DNA of 64,000 bases from Sphingobacteriales bacterium (GTDB taxonomy: Bacteria; Bacteroidota; Bacteroidia; Chitinophagales; UBA2359), in NCBI GenBank assembly GCA_016711295.1, contig JADJTE010000012.1, positions 1-64,000 of the forward strand, written 5' to 3'. This document shows, piece after piece, positions 9,466 through 19,463 of the stretch. A program made the translations under genes and the position numbers. Under the pieces are notes generated by a model. That model saw only the letters and a list, made by a program, of their open reading frames with translations. It ran no database searches and was not told the DNA's origin. The number at the start of each line of letters is the position of its first letter. The stretch's first letter is position 1.

Positions 9466-10724
9466 CAATCACAGGCATATTACTTATTGTACTGTTGGCG
9501 GGCGTTCTTGCTCGGAAGCGGGGGCTATCGTCTTGTAGCGGGTCGTTGGCAGGTGGCGTAAGCGGGGCGGGTGGCTTGTCGGTCTTGACCTGTTGTTTTT
9601 TCTGTTGTTGCTGGTGGTGCTGCACTTCGTGCTGTCTGATAACGCGCTGGTAGTAGCTTACCAATACTGTGGTGATAGGTATAGCGATAAGCAAGCCCAA
9701 AAAGCCCAATAATTTGCCCCAAATAGATAAAGATAACATAATAACAGCCGGATTCAAGCCTGTGGCATCGCCGACAATGCGGGGCGTTAAAAAAACGTCT
9801 TGAATAATTTGCGCTAAGGCAAATACCAATACCACTAAACCTATCATAGTGCCAATACCCGTACCCGTATCAATAGCATGTATGACTGCCAAAAATATAG
9901 CAGGAATAAAACCAATTGTTTGCAAATAAGGCACTATATTGAGCAAGCCAACCAACAAGCCCAAGGCAATGCCCATCGGCAACCCGATAATAGTAAAACC
10001 TATGGCATGAAGAATGCCGACAATAAACGCCACTACGATTTGCGCCCTAAAATAGCTGTTCATCGATTGGCTGAGGTCGTCTGTCACCCTTGTTACTGTG
10101 CCGCGGTATTGAGCAGGAATGAGTTGCACCCAATTGGCAGCTACCTTTTCATAATCGAGCAAAATAAAAACGAGATAGAGCAAAATGATGATTCCGCCCA
10201 CCAAACCCATGATAATACTCCACGACCCCGAAAACACACGCCATACGCCAGGCAAGACATGCGATTGCACTACGCCGAGTATGCTGCCGACATTACCTTT
10301 CAGAAATGCTTGCACATCGGGGCGATTGATAAATTCGGTAATAAATGTGCCAAAATTTTCGGGTAGATAAACCAATAGTTTATCGCGCAACTGCGAATTG
10401 TTGATAAGTCGAAATTAACTCGCCCGTATGGATAATTTGCCCCACAATAGTAGGCACAAACAGCAAGACGCAAAGCACTAATACCAATAAGGTAAAGAGC
10501 AAGGTCATTACCACTGCAATGCCACGATGTTTGATGCGAGCGCGATGAGTCAAAAAATCAACTATGGGATTGAGAAGGTATGCCAATGTAAGCGCAACAG
10601 CAAAAGGCACCAGTACGTCGCTTAGATAACGCAACAATAAAATAAAGCCAATAAGCGATAGTATAGAAAAAACGATGCGTACTACGCGGTCGAAAGTATA
10701 GGGTTGGTTGGGCGATAACAACAT
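9398..10724 (-). CDS. AI-2E/PerM-family membrane permease (frameshifted; C-terminus encoded by a repeat)
   Basis: An eight-helix AI-2E-family transporter. The N-terminal part (RIVFSILSLIGFILLLRYLS, DVLVPFAVALTLAYLLNPIV) and the C-terminal part (SMNSYFRAQIVVAFIVGILH, IGLPMGIALGLLVGLLNIVP, TPRIVGDATGLNPAVIMLS) are both diagnostic. The reading frame breaks near 10385. Family members export small molecules or ions; the substrate cannot be deduced here. The tail after the last helix is Q/K/P-rich. The final ~21 residues (TDVICLCHFKKNTLNIFYNL plus the last S) are translated from repeat M3, which replaced the original end. Confidence 0.88.
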
Positions 10725-10890
10725 AAATAGGCAAATCTTATAGCTAAATCACTATCAAGGGCAAATGTACGCCTATTTTAAGCCGCTCAGTCCATAGTTT
10801 TAAATTTTTATATCACGCATAAATATAATATCCCGACTGTGTGCTCCTGCCGCTGTCATTACTTATTACCCACCACCTATTTATTTGCTT

Positions 10891-11733
10891 ATGGTACAGT
10901 TCCACAGATACGCCCTTAGATAATATAATAGAGCTAAAAAATATATCGCAAAGTTATGACGGAGGTAAAAACTACGTCATCAAAGACTTTAATTTGCTCA
11001 TCGAAGACAAACCCGGACAAGGACAATTTGTCATTATTTTGGGCATGTCGGGTTGCGGCAAATCGACCATACTGCGCTATATTGCGGGCTTGCAGCAGCC
11101 CACTACGGGCGAGGTTTTGCTATCGGGTCGCCCGCGCACCGAAAAAGACCACGTAGGTATGGTATTTCAGAAATACTCGTCGATGCCTTGGATGACTGTT
11201 TTAGAAAACGTCGCTTTGGGGCTAACCTATCAAGGCGTTGCCCCCAAAGAACGCGAAGAACGCGCCCGCGAGATGATAAAAACCGTAGGACTACAAGGGC
11301 ATGAACAAAAATATGCCCAATACCCTACCCTATCAGGCGGGCAATTGCAGCGCGTAGCCATAGCACGGAGTTTGTTGGCTAATCCGCGCATCTTGCTTAT
11401 GGACGAACCTTTCGGGGCTTTGGACATCAATACGCGCATTTTGATGCAGGATATGCTCATTGATATCTGGAAAAAAGTACATCCCACCATCATCTTTATT
11501 ACCCACGACATCGCAGAAGCTATCTACTTGGGCGACGACGTGTATGTGATGCGCCCATCGCCCGAAGCACATTTGGTACACCACATACCAGTCAGCCTGC
11601 CGCACGACCGCGACCGAACTATCAAACGCGACTCCCATTTCATCGACCTCGTGCGCTATCCGAGGACATCATGGTCAAGGTATATGAAACACCTCGCCCC
11701 AATAAGGATAGTATTTATAACTATTGGGTATGA
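10891..11733 (+). CDS. ABC transporter ATP-binding protein, nitrate/sulfonate/taurine type (frameshifted; start uncertain)
   Basis: An ATPase of the SsuB/TauB/NrtD group. It has Walker A (LGMSGCGKSTI), Q-loop (GMVFQKYSSMPWMTVLENVA), signature LSGGQLQRVAIARSLL, Walker B (ILLMDEPFGALD) and H-loop (IIFITHDIAEA). Homology begins at NIIELKNISQSYDGGKNYVI. The ATG at 10891 is in another frame from that segment, so an indel near the start is likely; the in-frame alternative is GTG 10841. A one-base loss near 11660 shifts the frame; reading on gives EDIMVKVYETPRPNKDS and a stop at 11731-11733. The last codons (NYWV-stop) fall inside the repeat that begins about 11721. No permease or binding-protein gene is nearby. 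Confidence 0.85.
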
Positions 11734-12269
11734 TTTTAAGTTTTATCCACGTACCTTCCACGAGTTTCATGCCTACAGCATTTTCAGGCTTGTGTCTGTT
11801 AGATATTACCGATGTAATATGTTTACGGCATTTTAAAGATAATATACATTAAATATTTTTTATAATTTATCGTAAACTATTGATAATCAGCAAATTATAT
11901 CTTGTATAAATTCCCCCTCTTTGAGGGGGTTAGGGGGGAGTTCTTGAACTAATATCTCAATTATCTAACGCTTGGAAATGGATACATGATAGGCAAAATT
12001 AATACTCAAAACTTAAAAATCGGACCACTATGCTATTCATTAGATTTCCTGCAAAAGTAAGAAATCGAAAATTTAACCTTAAATTTGAGCGTTGCAGAGA
12101 TTACACATTAATCACTTCTTAAAATGCCGTAGGCATGTTATATTGGTAGCATATAGCAAGTACGATTCTTAAAATGCCGTAGGTATGGCATCTAACATTA
12201 GATATGTGGGAACAAATGCGACCTACAAACATAAATCAGAACAAAGAAGTACACCGCCTAAATAGTTAC
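11721..12269 (-). repeat. Composite repeat: M3 joined to M2, reverse orientation
   Basis: This is the reverse complement of most of the 62528-63100 composite. 11721 to about 12032 is M3 (ending with the complement of TTTTGAGTATTAATTTTG), and about 12033 to 12269 is M2, finishing ACCGCCTAAATAGTTAC. The short M2 arm and the terminal repeat expected on the left are missing; M3 directly abuts the ABC ATPase coding sequence. It contains two AAAATGCCGTAGG-type units about 50 bp apart. No ORF of note. Confidence 0.85.
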
Positions 12270-12365
12270 AAATAATCAAATTTGCTTTTTTAATGCGTTT
12301 GCCCTGCAATTTGCCGATATTCAACAAATAATAACAAATAATTATTTTTTCAGTATATTATGTTT

Positions 12366-12402
12366 AAAGCCCTATTAGGTCTCAAAAACCTAATGGGGCT
12401 TT
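12366..12402. terminator. Hairpin with terminator-like shape in a gene-poor stretch
   Basis: AAAGCCCTATTAGGT (12366-12380) pairs with ACCTAATGGGGCTTT (12388-12402), 15 bp with one G-U pair, followed by AAAATTT. No complete gene ends here. It may mark the end of a lost gene or a short RNA in the 12270-12365 interval, for which no other support is seen. Confidence 0.45.
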
Positions 12403-12614
12403 AAAATTTAGCTACTATACCAATGCTCTAAGCCTGCAACACTTGAAAATGATTAGGCACAGAAAAAAAATAGTCAAAATTGTTGGTCTAAAAATACAAA
12501 TATCCCATCGAATACGTACATTTGTCTAACATAAATTGTTATGTGCATTTGGAACATCTTTTTGGGAATTTGCTCATCAAAATTAACGCTTTTCCAACGT
12601 TTTCTTGCTCCGCT

Positions 12615-12712
12615 CATAGGCAAATGATTTAAAAAAATCATATATAATAAAATATTAATGGAAATTTGTGCAATTCACGACAACTTTTTTACATTTTATT
12701 TTTAATAATCAA
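12615..12712 (+). repeat. AT-rich interspersed repeat, copy A
   Basis: It contains ATAGGCAAATGATTTAAA, then AAATTTGTGCAATTC and a run ending TTTATTTTTAATAATCAA. Closely related copies are at 42551-42650 (same strand) and about 49205-49260 (opposite strand). Non-coding. Confidence 0.65.
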
Positions 12713-12751
12713 TTTTTCTATAAAATGTCGTAGGCATGGCATTTAATGGTC

Positions 12752-13044
12752 TGATTTTCTAATTTTGAGTAAAAAAAATAACCTGAATATCTGGATCGCG
12801 CCCTTGCTACAATTGATAACACAGACCATTAGGATATCACCCCTACGGGGTTTCTGTTGCTATGTCGCCTTTATTTTCTATTAGGATGTCGCCCATACAG
12901 GGCTTAGAAAACGGTATTCCTATTTGCGGTTTCTAATTTTGAGTAGAAAAGGTAACGGGAGCATATTACTCGCGTCCTTGCTACAAATCAGCATTTAGCA
13001 AAATTTGTTACTGAAATTGAAAACACAGACCGCTAAATAACTAC
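12752..13044 (+). repeat. Degenerate repeat cluster before the 13149 gene
   Basis: Two related units (about 12752-12830 and 12935-13035) each hold TTTCTAATTTTGAGTA, then CCTTGCTACAA and ACACAGACC. They bracket two copies of an ATTAGGATRTCRCCC unit with a CCCTACGGGG-like palindrome, about 60 bp apart (12831 and 12890). The cluster ends at 13030-13044 with a decayed MITE end (CCGCTAAATAACTAC). No coding sequence is visible in 12270-13148. Confidence 0.5.
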
Positions 13045-13148
13045 CCAAAAATGTGCTATTGTCGCGCTTGACTTTTTGAACCGCTAGCAATCAAAATGAA
13101 AAATGCGCAATAGGTATTGTTGTATTTAACCAATTAATTTCATTTATT

Positions 13149-15438
13149 ATGAAAAAACATCTTAACGTCCGGCTATTTTGTGCACCACTCGCACAACACG
13201 CAAGCCCCGCCCTTAGAAAGTGGCATAGTTACTTTCATATTTTTATTATACTTATATTTGCTTGGGGGGGAGTAATGCCTAAGCTTCGAGCGCAAAGTAC
13301 TGCCGCTACCAACCCGCTACCCGATTTTGTAAGTTGCGGCTTTGATAGCAGCTACCTGCCACCCGAAGTTTTGGCAATGATGCCCGCCTGCAATTATACA
13401 CCGCCCAATTGCATTAGGCATATAAAAGTCAATGTCACTTTTATACAAAAAAGTAATGGAACAGGCAATTTTACCCAAACAGGACCGCCTATGGACGTTC
13501 AAAATTCAGTGGGAGGAGGAATGTCTGACAGCGACTTACCCCCCTACCTTACAGGGCAAGATTACGCCGAAAACTTAATTTGTGGGGTCAATAAACTATT
13601 TGCCAACAATACACCCGACAATATGTGCAATGGCTGGTATTTTTACACTAACCCCGCCAGCCCATTCTACGACCCAAGTTTTGTCGCTCCCCAAGCACCA
13701 CCGCCTACAAGGCATTCCATCGAGTGGCGGCGTAATATACATTGACGGCGGACTTATGACGCACTGTTTTCAGGGAATTAACCTAAGTTGGTTCGATAAT
13801 AGTACCCCCTTTGCTGCGCTGCCCACGTATGTTAACGCTATCGAAATGTCGGGCAATCTGATGCTATACCCCTTTAACCAAGGCGCAGCAGCAGGAAGAC
13901 GCGGCGAAATAGGCATCTACGGCACCAAGTACACAGGCTTGGCCATAGCAAATAACAACTTCTTCCGCTCTCTGAAATACGGCGTACAGGGGCTGCACAT
14001 CAATAAGTGGGGCATCATAGCCAATACCTTTGACGGATGCGGCACAGCAGTCTCGGCATCCAGTAGTGCCTTTGCTTTTGGGAGTTGTCATGTCCAAAAC
14101 AATGACATAGATGACTGCTCGGTAGGCATACAGAGCCTGGGAGGGGTCTTGACCACCAAAGGAAACAACATCAACGGAACGGGTATGCTCAATGGCTCGA
14201 TAGGAATAGCCGCCGTGCAAACCCATTTTAACATCTACAACGACCAAATTAGCAACCAAATGATAGGACTCGTATTGCAAAACAATAGCATAAGCCCCAA
14301 CATAGCACACGAAAACGTGCTTGACGACAACCTAATCGGCACTTGGCTCCTCGGAAACAACGGCGTTTCGCAATTAAAATGCAACCAATACATCGGACAA
14401 GCATGGTCCATATTAGCTATGGACGGAATAAACCCCCCAACTCAAGGAATGGTCGACGACCAAGGGTTTTGCGACCTCACACCCGATAACCAAGACCCCG
14501 CCGACAACGTATTTGTAGGCACTATCATGGGTGTCGACATCGCTTCTATGATTGCCGACCCATTTACCTACTTCCACCGAGACGTACCCGAACTAACACC
14601 CAATATCGTAAATGTATTGGGCGCAAATGCCGTAAACGCACTTTGTGGGGCTGCTTTGCCAGAGGTTGACTGCGACACTTGGACCGAGATACCCGACGGA
14701 ATGATAGGCGAATCGGGCGACGAAAAGCGCGTAAACGAATTGCTCGCCAAAAAAATGGGCTATTACCTGCGCGAAACAGGCGACACAGCCGCCGCCCTTA
14801 CCCTGCTATTCTCGGTCAATACTGACTATGCCAAACGCCTAAAAATAGCGCGGGCGATGGACGAAAAAAACTATGCCGAAGTGCAAAACTTAAAAAACCA
14901 ACTGCCCGACACCGAGGTCGAATACATGTACTACAAAGAACTGCTCAACTTGCAGCTAACAGTAGAGGAGCAAGGGCGCGAACTGACAGACATAAGCCCC
15001 GAAGAAGAAACGCTATTGCGCCAAATAGCCGCCAGCCCCACCCAAGCCGCTATGGACGCACGAGTATGGCTATACGTAGCCCGCGGCGAGCAGATATACA
15101 TCACCCTCCCGCCACTACCCGATTTTGTAAACAACGGCATGACCCAACTACAACTGCAATTCAAAACCGACAGCAAAGGCAATGGATTAAAAGTGTACCC
15201 AAATCCCGCCGCCGAACAGCTAAATATCAGCTACCGATTGGCGGACGAAAACGCCGATGCCACGTTTTACCTATTTGATATGACGGGCAAAGCCCTTGCC
15301 CAGTACCCATTTACCCAAAAAGTGGGCGAACTGAACTTAGACCTTTCTGGCTATGCATCAGGCATGTACTACTACCAAGTTACGAACAACGGACAAGTGA
15401 TTGCGAGCGACAAACTCGCCATTATCAAAAACCGTTAA
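13149..15438 (+). CDS. T9SS-exported beta-helix-like protein, type A sorting domain (frameshifted)
   Basis: A secreted protein of about 760 residues. The N-terminal hydrophobic segment HIFIILIFAWGG ends MPKLRAQ. A frame break near 13700 (between DPSFVAPQ and IPSSGGVIYIDGG) separates the first ~180 residues from the rest. The middle (residues ~200-400) has short repeating units (GLAIANNNFFRSLKYGVQGL, GSCHVQNNDIDDCSVGIQSL) typical of right-handed parallel beta-helices. A helical stretch follows (EKRVNELLAKKMGYYLRETG). The C-terminus is a type A sorting domain: KVYPNPAAEQLNISY, then GMYYYQVTNNGQ, ending DKLAIIKNR. It is presumably moved across the outer membrane by T9SS and then attached or released. 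Substrate or ligand unknown. A terminator follows. Confidence 0.82.
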
Positions 15439-15449
15439 TTGCTTAACCT

Positions 15450-15482
15450 TTGCTCCCTATTGCGATAGCCAATGGGGAGCAA
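15450..15482 (+). terminator. Rho-independent terminator
   Basis: TTGCTCCCTATTG (15450-15462) pairs with CAATGGGGAGCAA (15470-15482), 13 bp with one G-U pair, then TTTGTTTTATT. It lies 12 bp after the beta-helix gene and 15 bp before the next start codon. Confidence 0.8.
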
Positions 15483-15496
15483 TTTGTTTTATTATT

Positions 15497-17214
15497 ATGA
15501 AAGCAATAATAATATTTTTTATCGTAGCTCCAATGTTTTCTATCCAAAGCTATGGACAAAACAAATACTACGAGAAAGCGATAGCGTGGGAACCTTGGGT
15601 ACAAGTAGCAGGGCGTGTAAATTTTGATACAGATACTAGTATGACATTAGTAGGCGGTAGCTTTGCATCACTTACTTCACCCGAAAGAGTTAATATGGTT
15701 TTTTGCGACCAATACGCCGAAAACAGAACAGTACTGACCTATGGCGAGGGATTCGGGAAATTTGTCGAGCTCGACACGACCCCCACTCCCTTTGGCTACT
15801 CCATAGTGGGCTGGATGACCGATACCGCTAACTTGACCTATGCCTACCCCTATTTGCTCGAATTAGACCAAGATGGCGAGGTGCTACAATTGCACCAATT
15901 TGATATAGGCACTTATGAAGGCGATGCTTGTAAAGTGCTATACTACCCCAAAAGCAACACGTATTATATAGGTGGCGAGGTGTTTAATGCCCTACCGAGC
16001 AAGCGCATGCTCATAAAAGTAAGCGACGGCGTGGTGCAGTGGCAGCAATACTACCCCGCCACCCAAGGGCGCAATATTATACTTGACCTACTGCCTACCC
16101 CTACGGGGCAGGGAGTGTATGCGGCGGGGTATTATAAAAACGATCCAGACAACAACTACGGAGACCCCTTTTTGATGGAAATAGATAGTAGCGGTACTGT
16201 CCTATGGGATAGCGTTTATGTGTCGAGCGGACAAGATGCCTGTTTCAAATTTACGCGCACTCCTGCGGGCGGCTTTTTATTGGGTGGACCAGTTCGCAAC
16301 ACCGATTATACGATACAAGCGCGGCTACTTTGTACCGACTCGGTCGGCGGTGTATTGTGGCTTAAAAAGTATTTTCAAAATTATCAATACAGTGGAATAA
16401 TGAAAATATATACAGCGGGCAATGATTTTGTATTTGCAGGTAGCGTGAAGATAAACGACGATTTTGAGGGCTACCTCATGAAAGTACGCGGTAGCGACGG
16501 CTATCCGCTTTGGACGCGCTTCTACGAAATGGGCGATTTTAACGATTTTTTCTACCACTTTACGCCCGCGCCCGACGGCGGTTTTGTGTGCGTGGGTCGC
16601 GCCGAGTTTGCCGACACCGTGCGTGCCTACGTGGTGCGCACCAATTGTATGGGCTTGCTCACCCTGCCCGAATCGGCTTTTAGCTACCAAACCCTGTCGG
16701 ACGGCAACGACGTAGCTTTCCTGAACCAATCGCAGTACGCCTATCCCGACAGCATAGATGGCGGTTATTACGTATGGGACTTTGGCGATGGCTCCCCGCC
16801 CTCGGTCTGTGGGCAGGGATACCCCCCCAATATCAGCCACAGCTACCCATCGGCGGGGCAGTACAACGTAAGGCTGTGGGCAATCGTGTGCGGCGATACG
16901 TCCTTGTCGAGCGTCGTAGTGGTGCCGGGCAGTGGCGGCAGCGGACAGTCGGTGGGTTTGCAGCCTGCTGTGGAGGCATTGCCATCGCGCTTACAAGTCA
17001 ATCCCAATCCCGCTCGCGACTTGCTGCAATTGTCGCTCTTGGGCAACCTAACACCACAAACCCAAGCCGGCGGGTGCGGCAGGTGTGCCTAAGCGACGCG
17101 CCCCGCCCCGAACAAAGCATAGCCATCGGCGATTTGAGCGAAGGCGCGTACTTTTGGACTTTTCAAATAAACGGCACAACCGTGCAAAAAGGCAAAACGG
17201 TCGTGCTGAGATAG
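15497..17214 (+). CDS. T9SS-exported PKD protein, duplicate copy 1 (sorting domain frameshifted by a 28-bp deletion)
   Basis: The ATG at 15497 gives a signal peptide (MKAIIIFFIVAPMFSIQSYG). The body is made of beta-propeller-like strands (GEGFGKFVELDTTPTPFGYS, YYIGGEVFNALPSKRMLIKV) and carries a PKD domain (YYVWDFGDGSPPSVCGQGY). The type A sorting domain starts LQVNPNPARDLLQLSLLG. Compared with copy 2, 28 bp are missing after 17068 (the WWRLYDAAGR segment), which shifts the frame and truncates the protein at 17092. The remaining domain (AYFWTFQINGTTVQKGKTVV) continues in another frame to 17214. Unlike the other breaks in the window this is not a homopolymer change, so copy 1 may really lack a working sorting signal. 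Function otherwise unknown. Confidence 0.8.
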
Positions 17215-17273
17215 GGCTATTTCAAACATTTATAAAATTCGTAGCGCGTGCTACATACATAAACATTTTTCCC

Positions 17274-17441
17274 ATGAAAACAAATTCATTCCCTTTATTT
17301 GCTGCGCACCCACTTACCCAAGAAGTGGGCGAACTGAACTTAGACCTAAGGAACTTCGCACCCGGTATTTATTACTACCAGCTAATAAGCAATGGCACGC
17401 TAATAGCGAGCGACAAACTCGCCGTAGTAAAAACACATTAA
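17274..17441 (+). CDS. Solo T9SS type A sorting-domain mini-gene (55 residues, internal-deletion remnant)
   Basis: The ATG at 17274 starts MKTNSFPLFAAHPLTQEVGE and runs directly into a sorting-domain tail (APGIYYYQLISNGTLIASDK, ending LAVVKTH). The tail closely matches the C-terminus of the 13149-15438 protein (VGELNLDL in both; ASDKLAIIKNR against ASDKLAVVKTH). The gene looks like a larger cargo gene whose middle was deleted so that its start codon was joined to its last ~45 codons. A strong terminator follows. Probably a relic, but the frame is open. Confidence 0.6.
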   Translation: MKTNSFPLFAAHPLTQEVGELNLDLRNFAPGIYYYQLISNGTLIASDKLAVVKTH

Positions 17442-17452
17442 TCATTTAACCC

Positions 17453-17479
17453 GTGTGCTACCCGCATCGGGTAGCACAC
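17453..17479 (+). terminator. Rho-independent terminator
   Basis: Perfect 12-bp stem GTGTGCTACCCG (17453-17464) and CGGGTAGCACAC (17468-17479) with a 3-nt loop, followed by TTTCTATATTTTT. It terminates the 17274 mini-gene. Confidence 0.85.
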
Positions 17480-17496
17480 TTTCTATATTTTTAGTG

Positions 17497-19241
17497 ATGA
17501 AAACGGTAATGCTTTTTTTACGCGCTATTTTTATTCCTTTCCACAACAAGCAACGCGCAAAATAAATATTATGAAAAGTATTGGCATGGGGGGAATATTG
17601 CAAACAGAACATGGGTGACATTTATTTCCAGATACGACAATGGTATGGAGGGGTGCATTTTTTGCATCACTTAGTTCGTCCGAAAGAGTTAATATGGTTT
17701 TTACTGACCAATACGCCGAAAACAGAACAGTACTGACCTATGGCGAGGGATTCGGGAAATTTGTCGGGCTTGACATGACCCCCACTCCCTTTGGCTACGC
17801 CATAGTGGGCTGGATGACCGATACCGCTAACTTGACCTATGCCTACCCCTATTTGCTCGAATTAGACCAAGATGGCGAGGTGCTACAATTGCACCAATTT
17901 GATATAGGCACTTATGAAGGCGATGCTTGTAAAGTGCTATACTACCCCGAAAGCAACACGTATTATATAGGTGGCGAGGTGTTTAATGCCCTGCCGAGCA
18001 AGCGCATGCTCATAAAAGTAAGCGACGGCGTGGTGCAGTGGCAGCAATACTACCCCGCCACCCAAGGGCGCAATATTATACTTGACCTACTGCCTACCCC
18101 TACAGGGCAGGGAGTGTATGCGGCGGGATCTTATAAATCAGATGCTAGCGACAACTATGGAGACCCCTTTTTGATGGAAATAGACAGTAGCGGTACTGTC
18201 CTATGGGACAGCATTTATGTGTCGAGTGGTCAAGACGGCTGTTTCAAATTTACGCGCACTCCTGCGGATGGCTTTTTGTTGGGTGGAACAGCCCGCAACC
18301 CCGATTATACCGTGCAAGCACGGCTATTTTGTACCGATTCAATAGGTAATGAGCTATGGCTTAAAAAGTACTTCCCAACTAATGAGTATAGCGAAATAGC
18401 CGATTCTTATATAGTCGGAGACAACTATGTCATAGCGGGTAATGTACATAGAAATGATAATCGTACAGGCTACCTCATGAAAGTACGCGGTAGCGACGGC
18501 GAGCCGCTTTGGACGCGGTTCTACGAAATGGGCGATTACAACGATTTCTTCTACCACTTTACGCCCGCGCCCGACGGCGGTTTTGTGTGCGTGGGTCGCG
18601 CCGAGTTTGCCGACACCGTGCGTGCCTACGTGGTGCGCACCAATTGTATGGGCTTGCTCACCCTGCCCGAATCGGCTTTTAGCTACCAAACCCTGTCGGA
18701 CGGCAACGACGTAGCTTTCCTGAACCAATCGCAGTACGCCTATCCCGACAGCATAGATGGCGGTTATTACGTATGGGATTTTGGCGATGGCTCCCCGCCC
18801 TTGGTCTGTGGGCAGGGATACCACCCCAATAGCAGCCACAGCTACCCATCGGCGGGGCAGTACAACGTAAGGCTGTGGGCAATCGTGTGCGGCGATACGT
18901 CCTTGTCGAGCGTCGTAGTGGTGCGCGGCAGTGGCGGCAGCGGACAGTCGGTGGGTTTGCAGCCTGCTGTGGAGGCATTGCCATCGCGCTTACAAGTCAA
19001 TCCCAATCCCGCTCGCGACTTGCTGCAATTGTCGCTCTTGGGCAACCTAACACCACAAACCCAAGCCTGGTGGCGTTTGTACGACGCGGCGGGTCGGCGG
19101 GTGCGGCAGGTGTGCCTAAGCGACGCGCCCCGCCCCGAACAAAGCATAGCCATCGGCGATTTGAGCGAAGGCGCGTACTTTTGGACTTTTCAAATAAACG
19201 GCACAACCGTGCAAAAAGGCAAAACGGTCGTGCTGAGATAG
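17497..19241 (+). CDS. T9SS-exported PKD protein, duplicate copy 2 (N-terminus frameshifted, sorting domain intact)
   Basis: Paralogue of the 15497 gene. The ATG at 17497 starts MKTVMLFLRAIFIP. After a frame change comes NAQNKYYEKYWHGGN, matching the QNKYYEK of copy 1, and after a second change near 17640 the frame stays open to 19241. Domains are as in copy 1: propeller-like strands, a PKD domain (YYVWDFGDGSPPLVCGQGY) and a complete type A sorting domain (VNPNPARDLLQL, AWWRLYDAAGRRVRQV, GKTVVLR). Only this copy keeps an uninterrupted sorting domain. Confidence 0.8.
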
Positions 19242-19335
19242 CTACGTGGTCGTATTTTGCGCTGATATTTCTTTGCTTCCAACGTTTTATCCATAGCGGG
19301 ATTGAGGGTCATTTCATAGCACTAAAATGCTTGGC

Positions 19336-19352
19336 ACCGCCTAAATAATTAC
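19336..19352 (+). repeat. Solo MITE end
   Basis: ACCGCCTAAATAATTAC differs by one base from the M2 terminal sequence ACCGCCTAAATAGTTAC. No partner end is seen nearby, so this is a relic. Confidence 0.5.
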
Positions 19353-19398
19353 TATATTCGCAGTTCCTGGAATTGTGTTTTGCTAGCACTACATCAAA

Positions 19399-19438
19399 AT
19401 GCCGCCCAAACACGCAGTATTGGCGGCTTGGGCGGCAT
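19399..19438 (-). terminator. Terminator-like hairpin after the 19464 gene
   Basis: ATGCCGCCCAA (19399-19409) pairs with TTGGGCGGCAT (19428-19438), 11 bp. On the minus strand it is followed by TTTTGATG. It lies 26 bp beyond the stop of the minus-strand gene. Confidence 0.6.
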
Positions 19439-19463
19439 GGTAGATGATGAGGTACTCGTTTGG

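Larger units (their letters stand above)
15660..19241 (+). repeat. Tandem gene duplication (about 1.55-1.6 kb units)
   Basis: 15660-17214 and 17660-19241 are direct repeats, nearly identical over most of their length. They diverge clearly at the 5' ends, around 16130-16430/18120-18470, and at the 28-bp deletion in copy 1. The 17215-17640 spacer holds the solo sorting-domain gene, a terminator and the start of copy 2. Confidence 0.9.

Noticed and set aside
16325..16840. Long antisense open frames over the duplicated PKD genes, the methyltransferase and dnaK (e.g. 16325-16840, 26877-27242, 60974-61360)
   Set aside because: They lie wholly opposite well-supported coding sequence, have no homology signatures, and arise from codon bias of the true strand.
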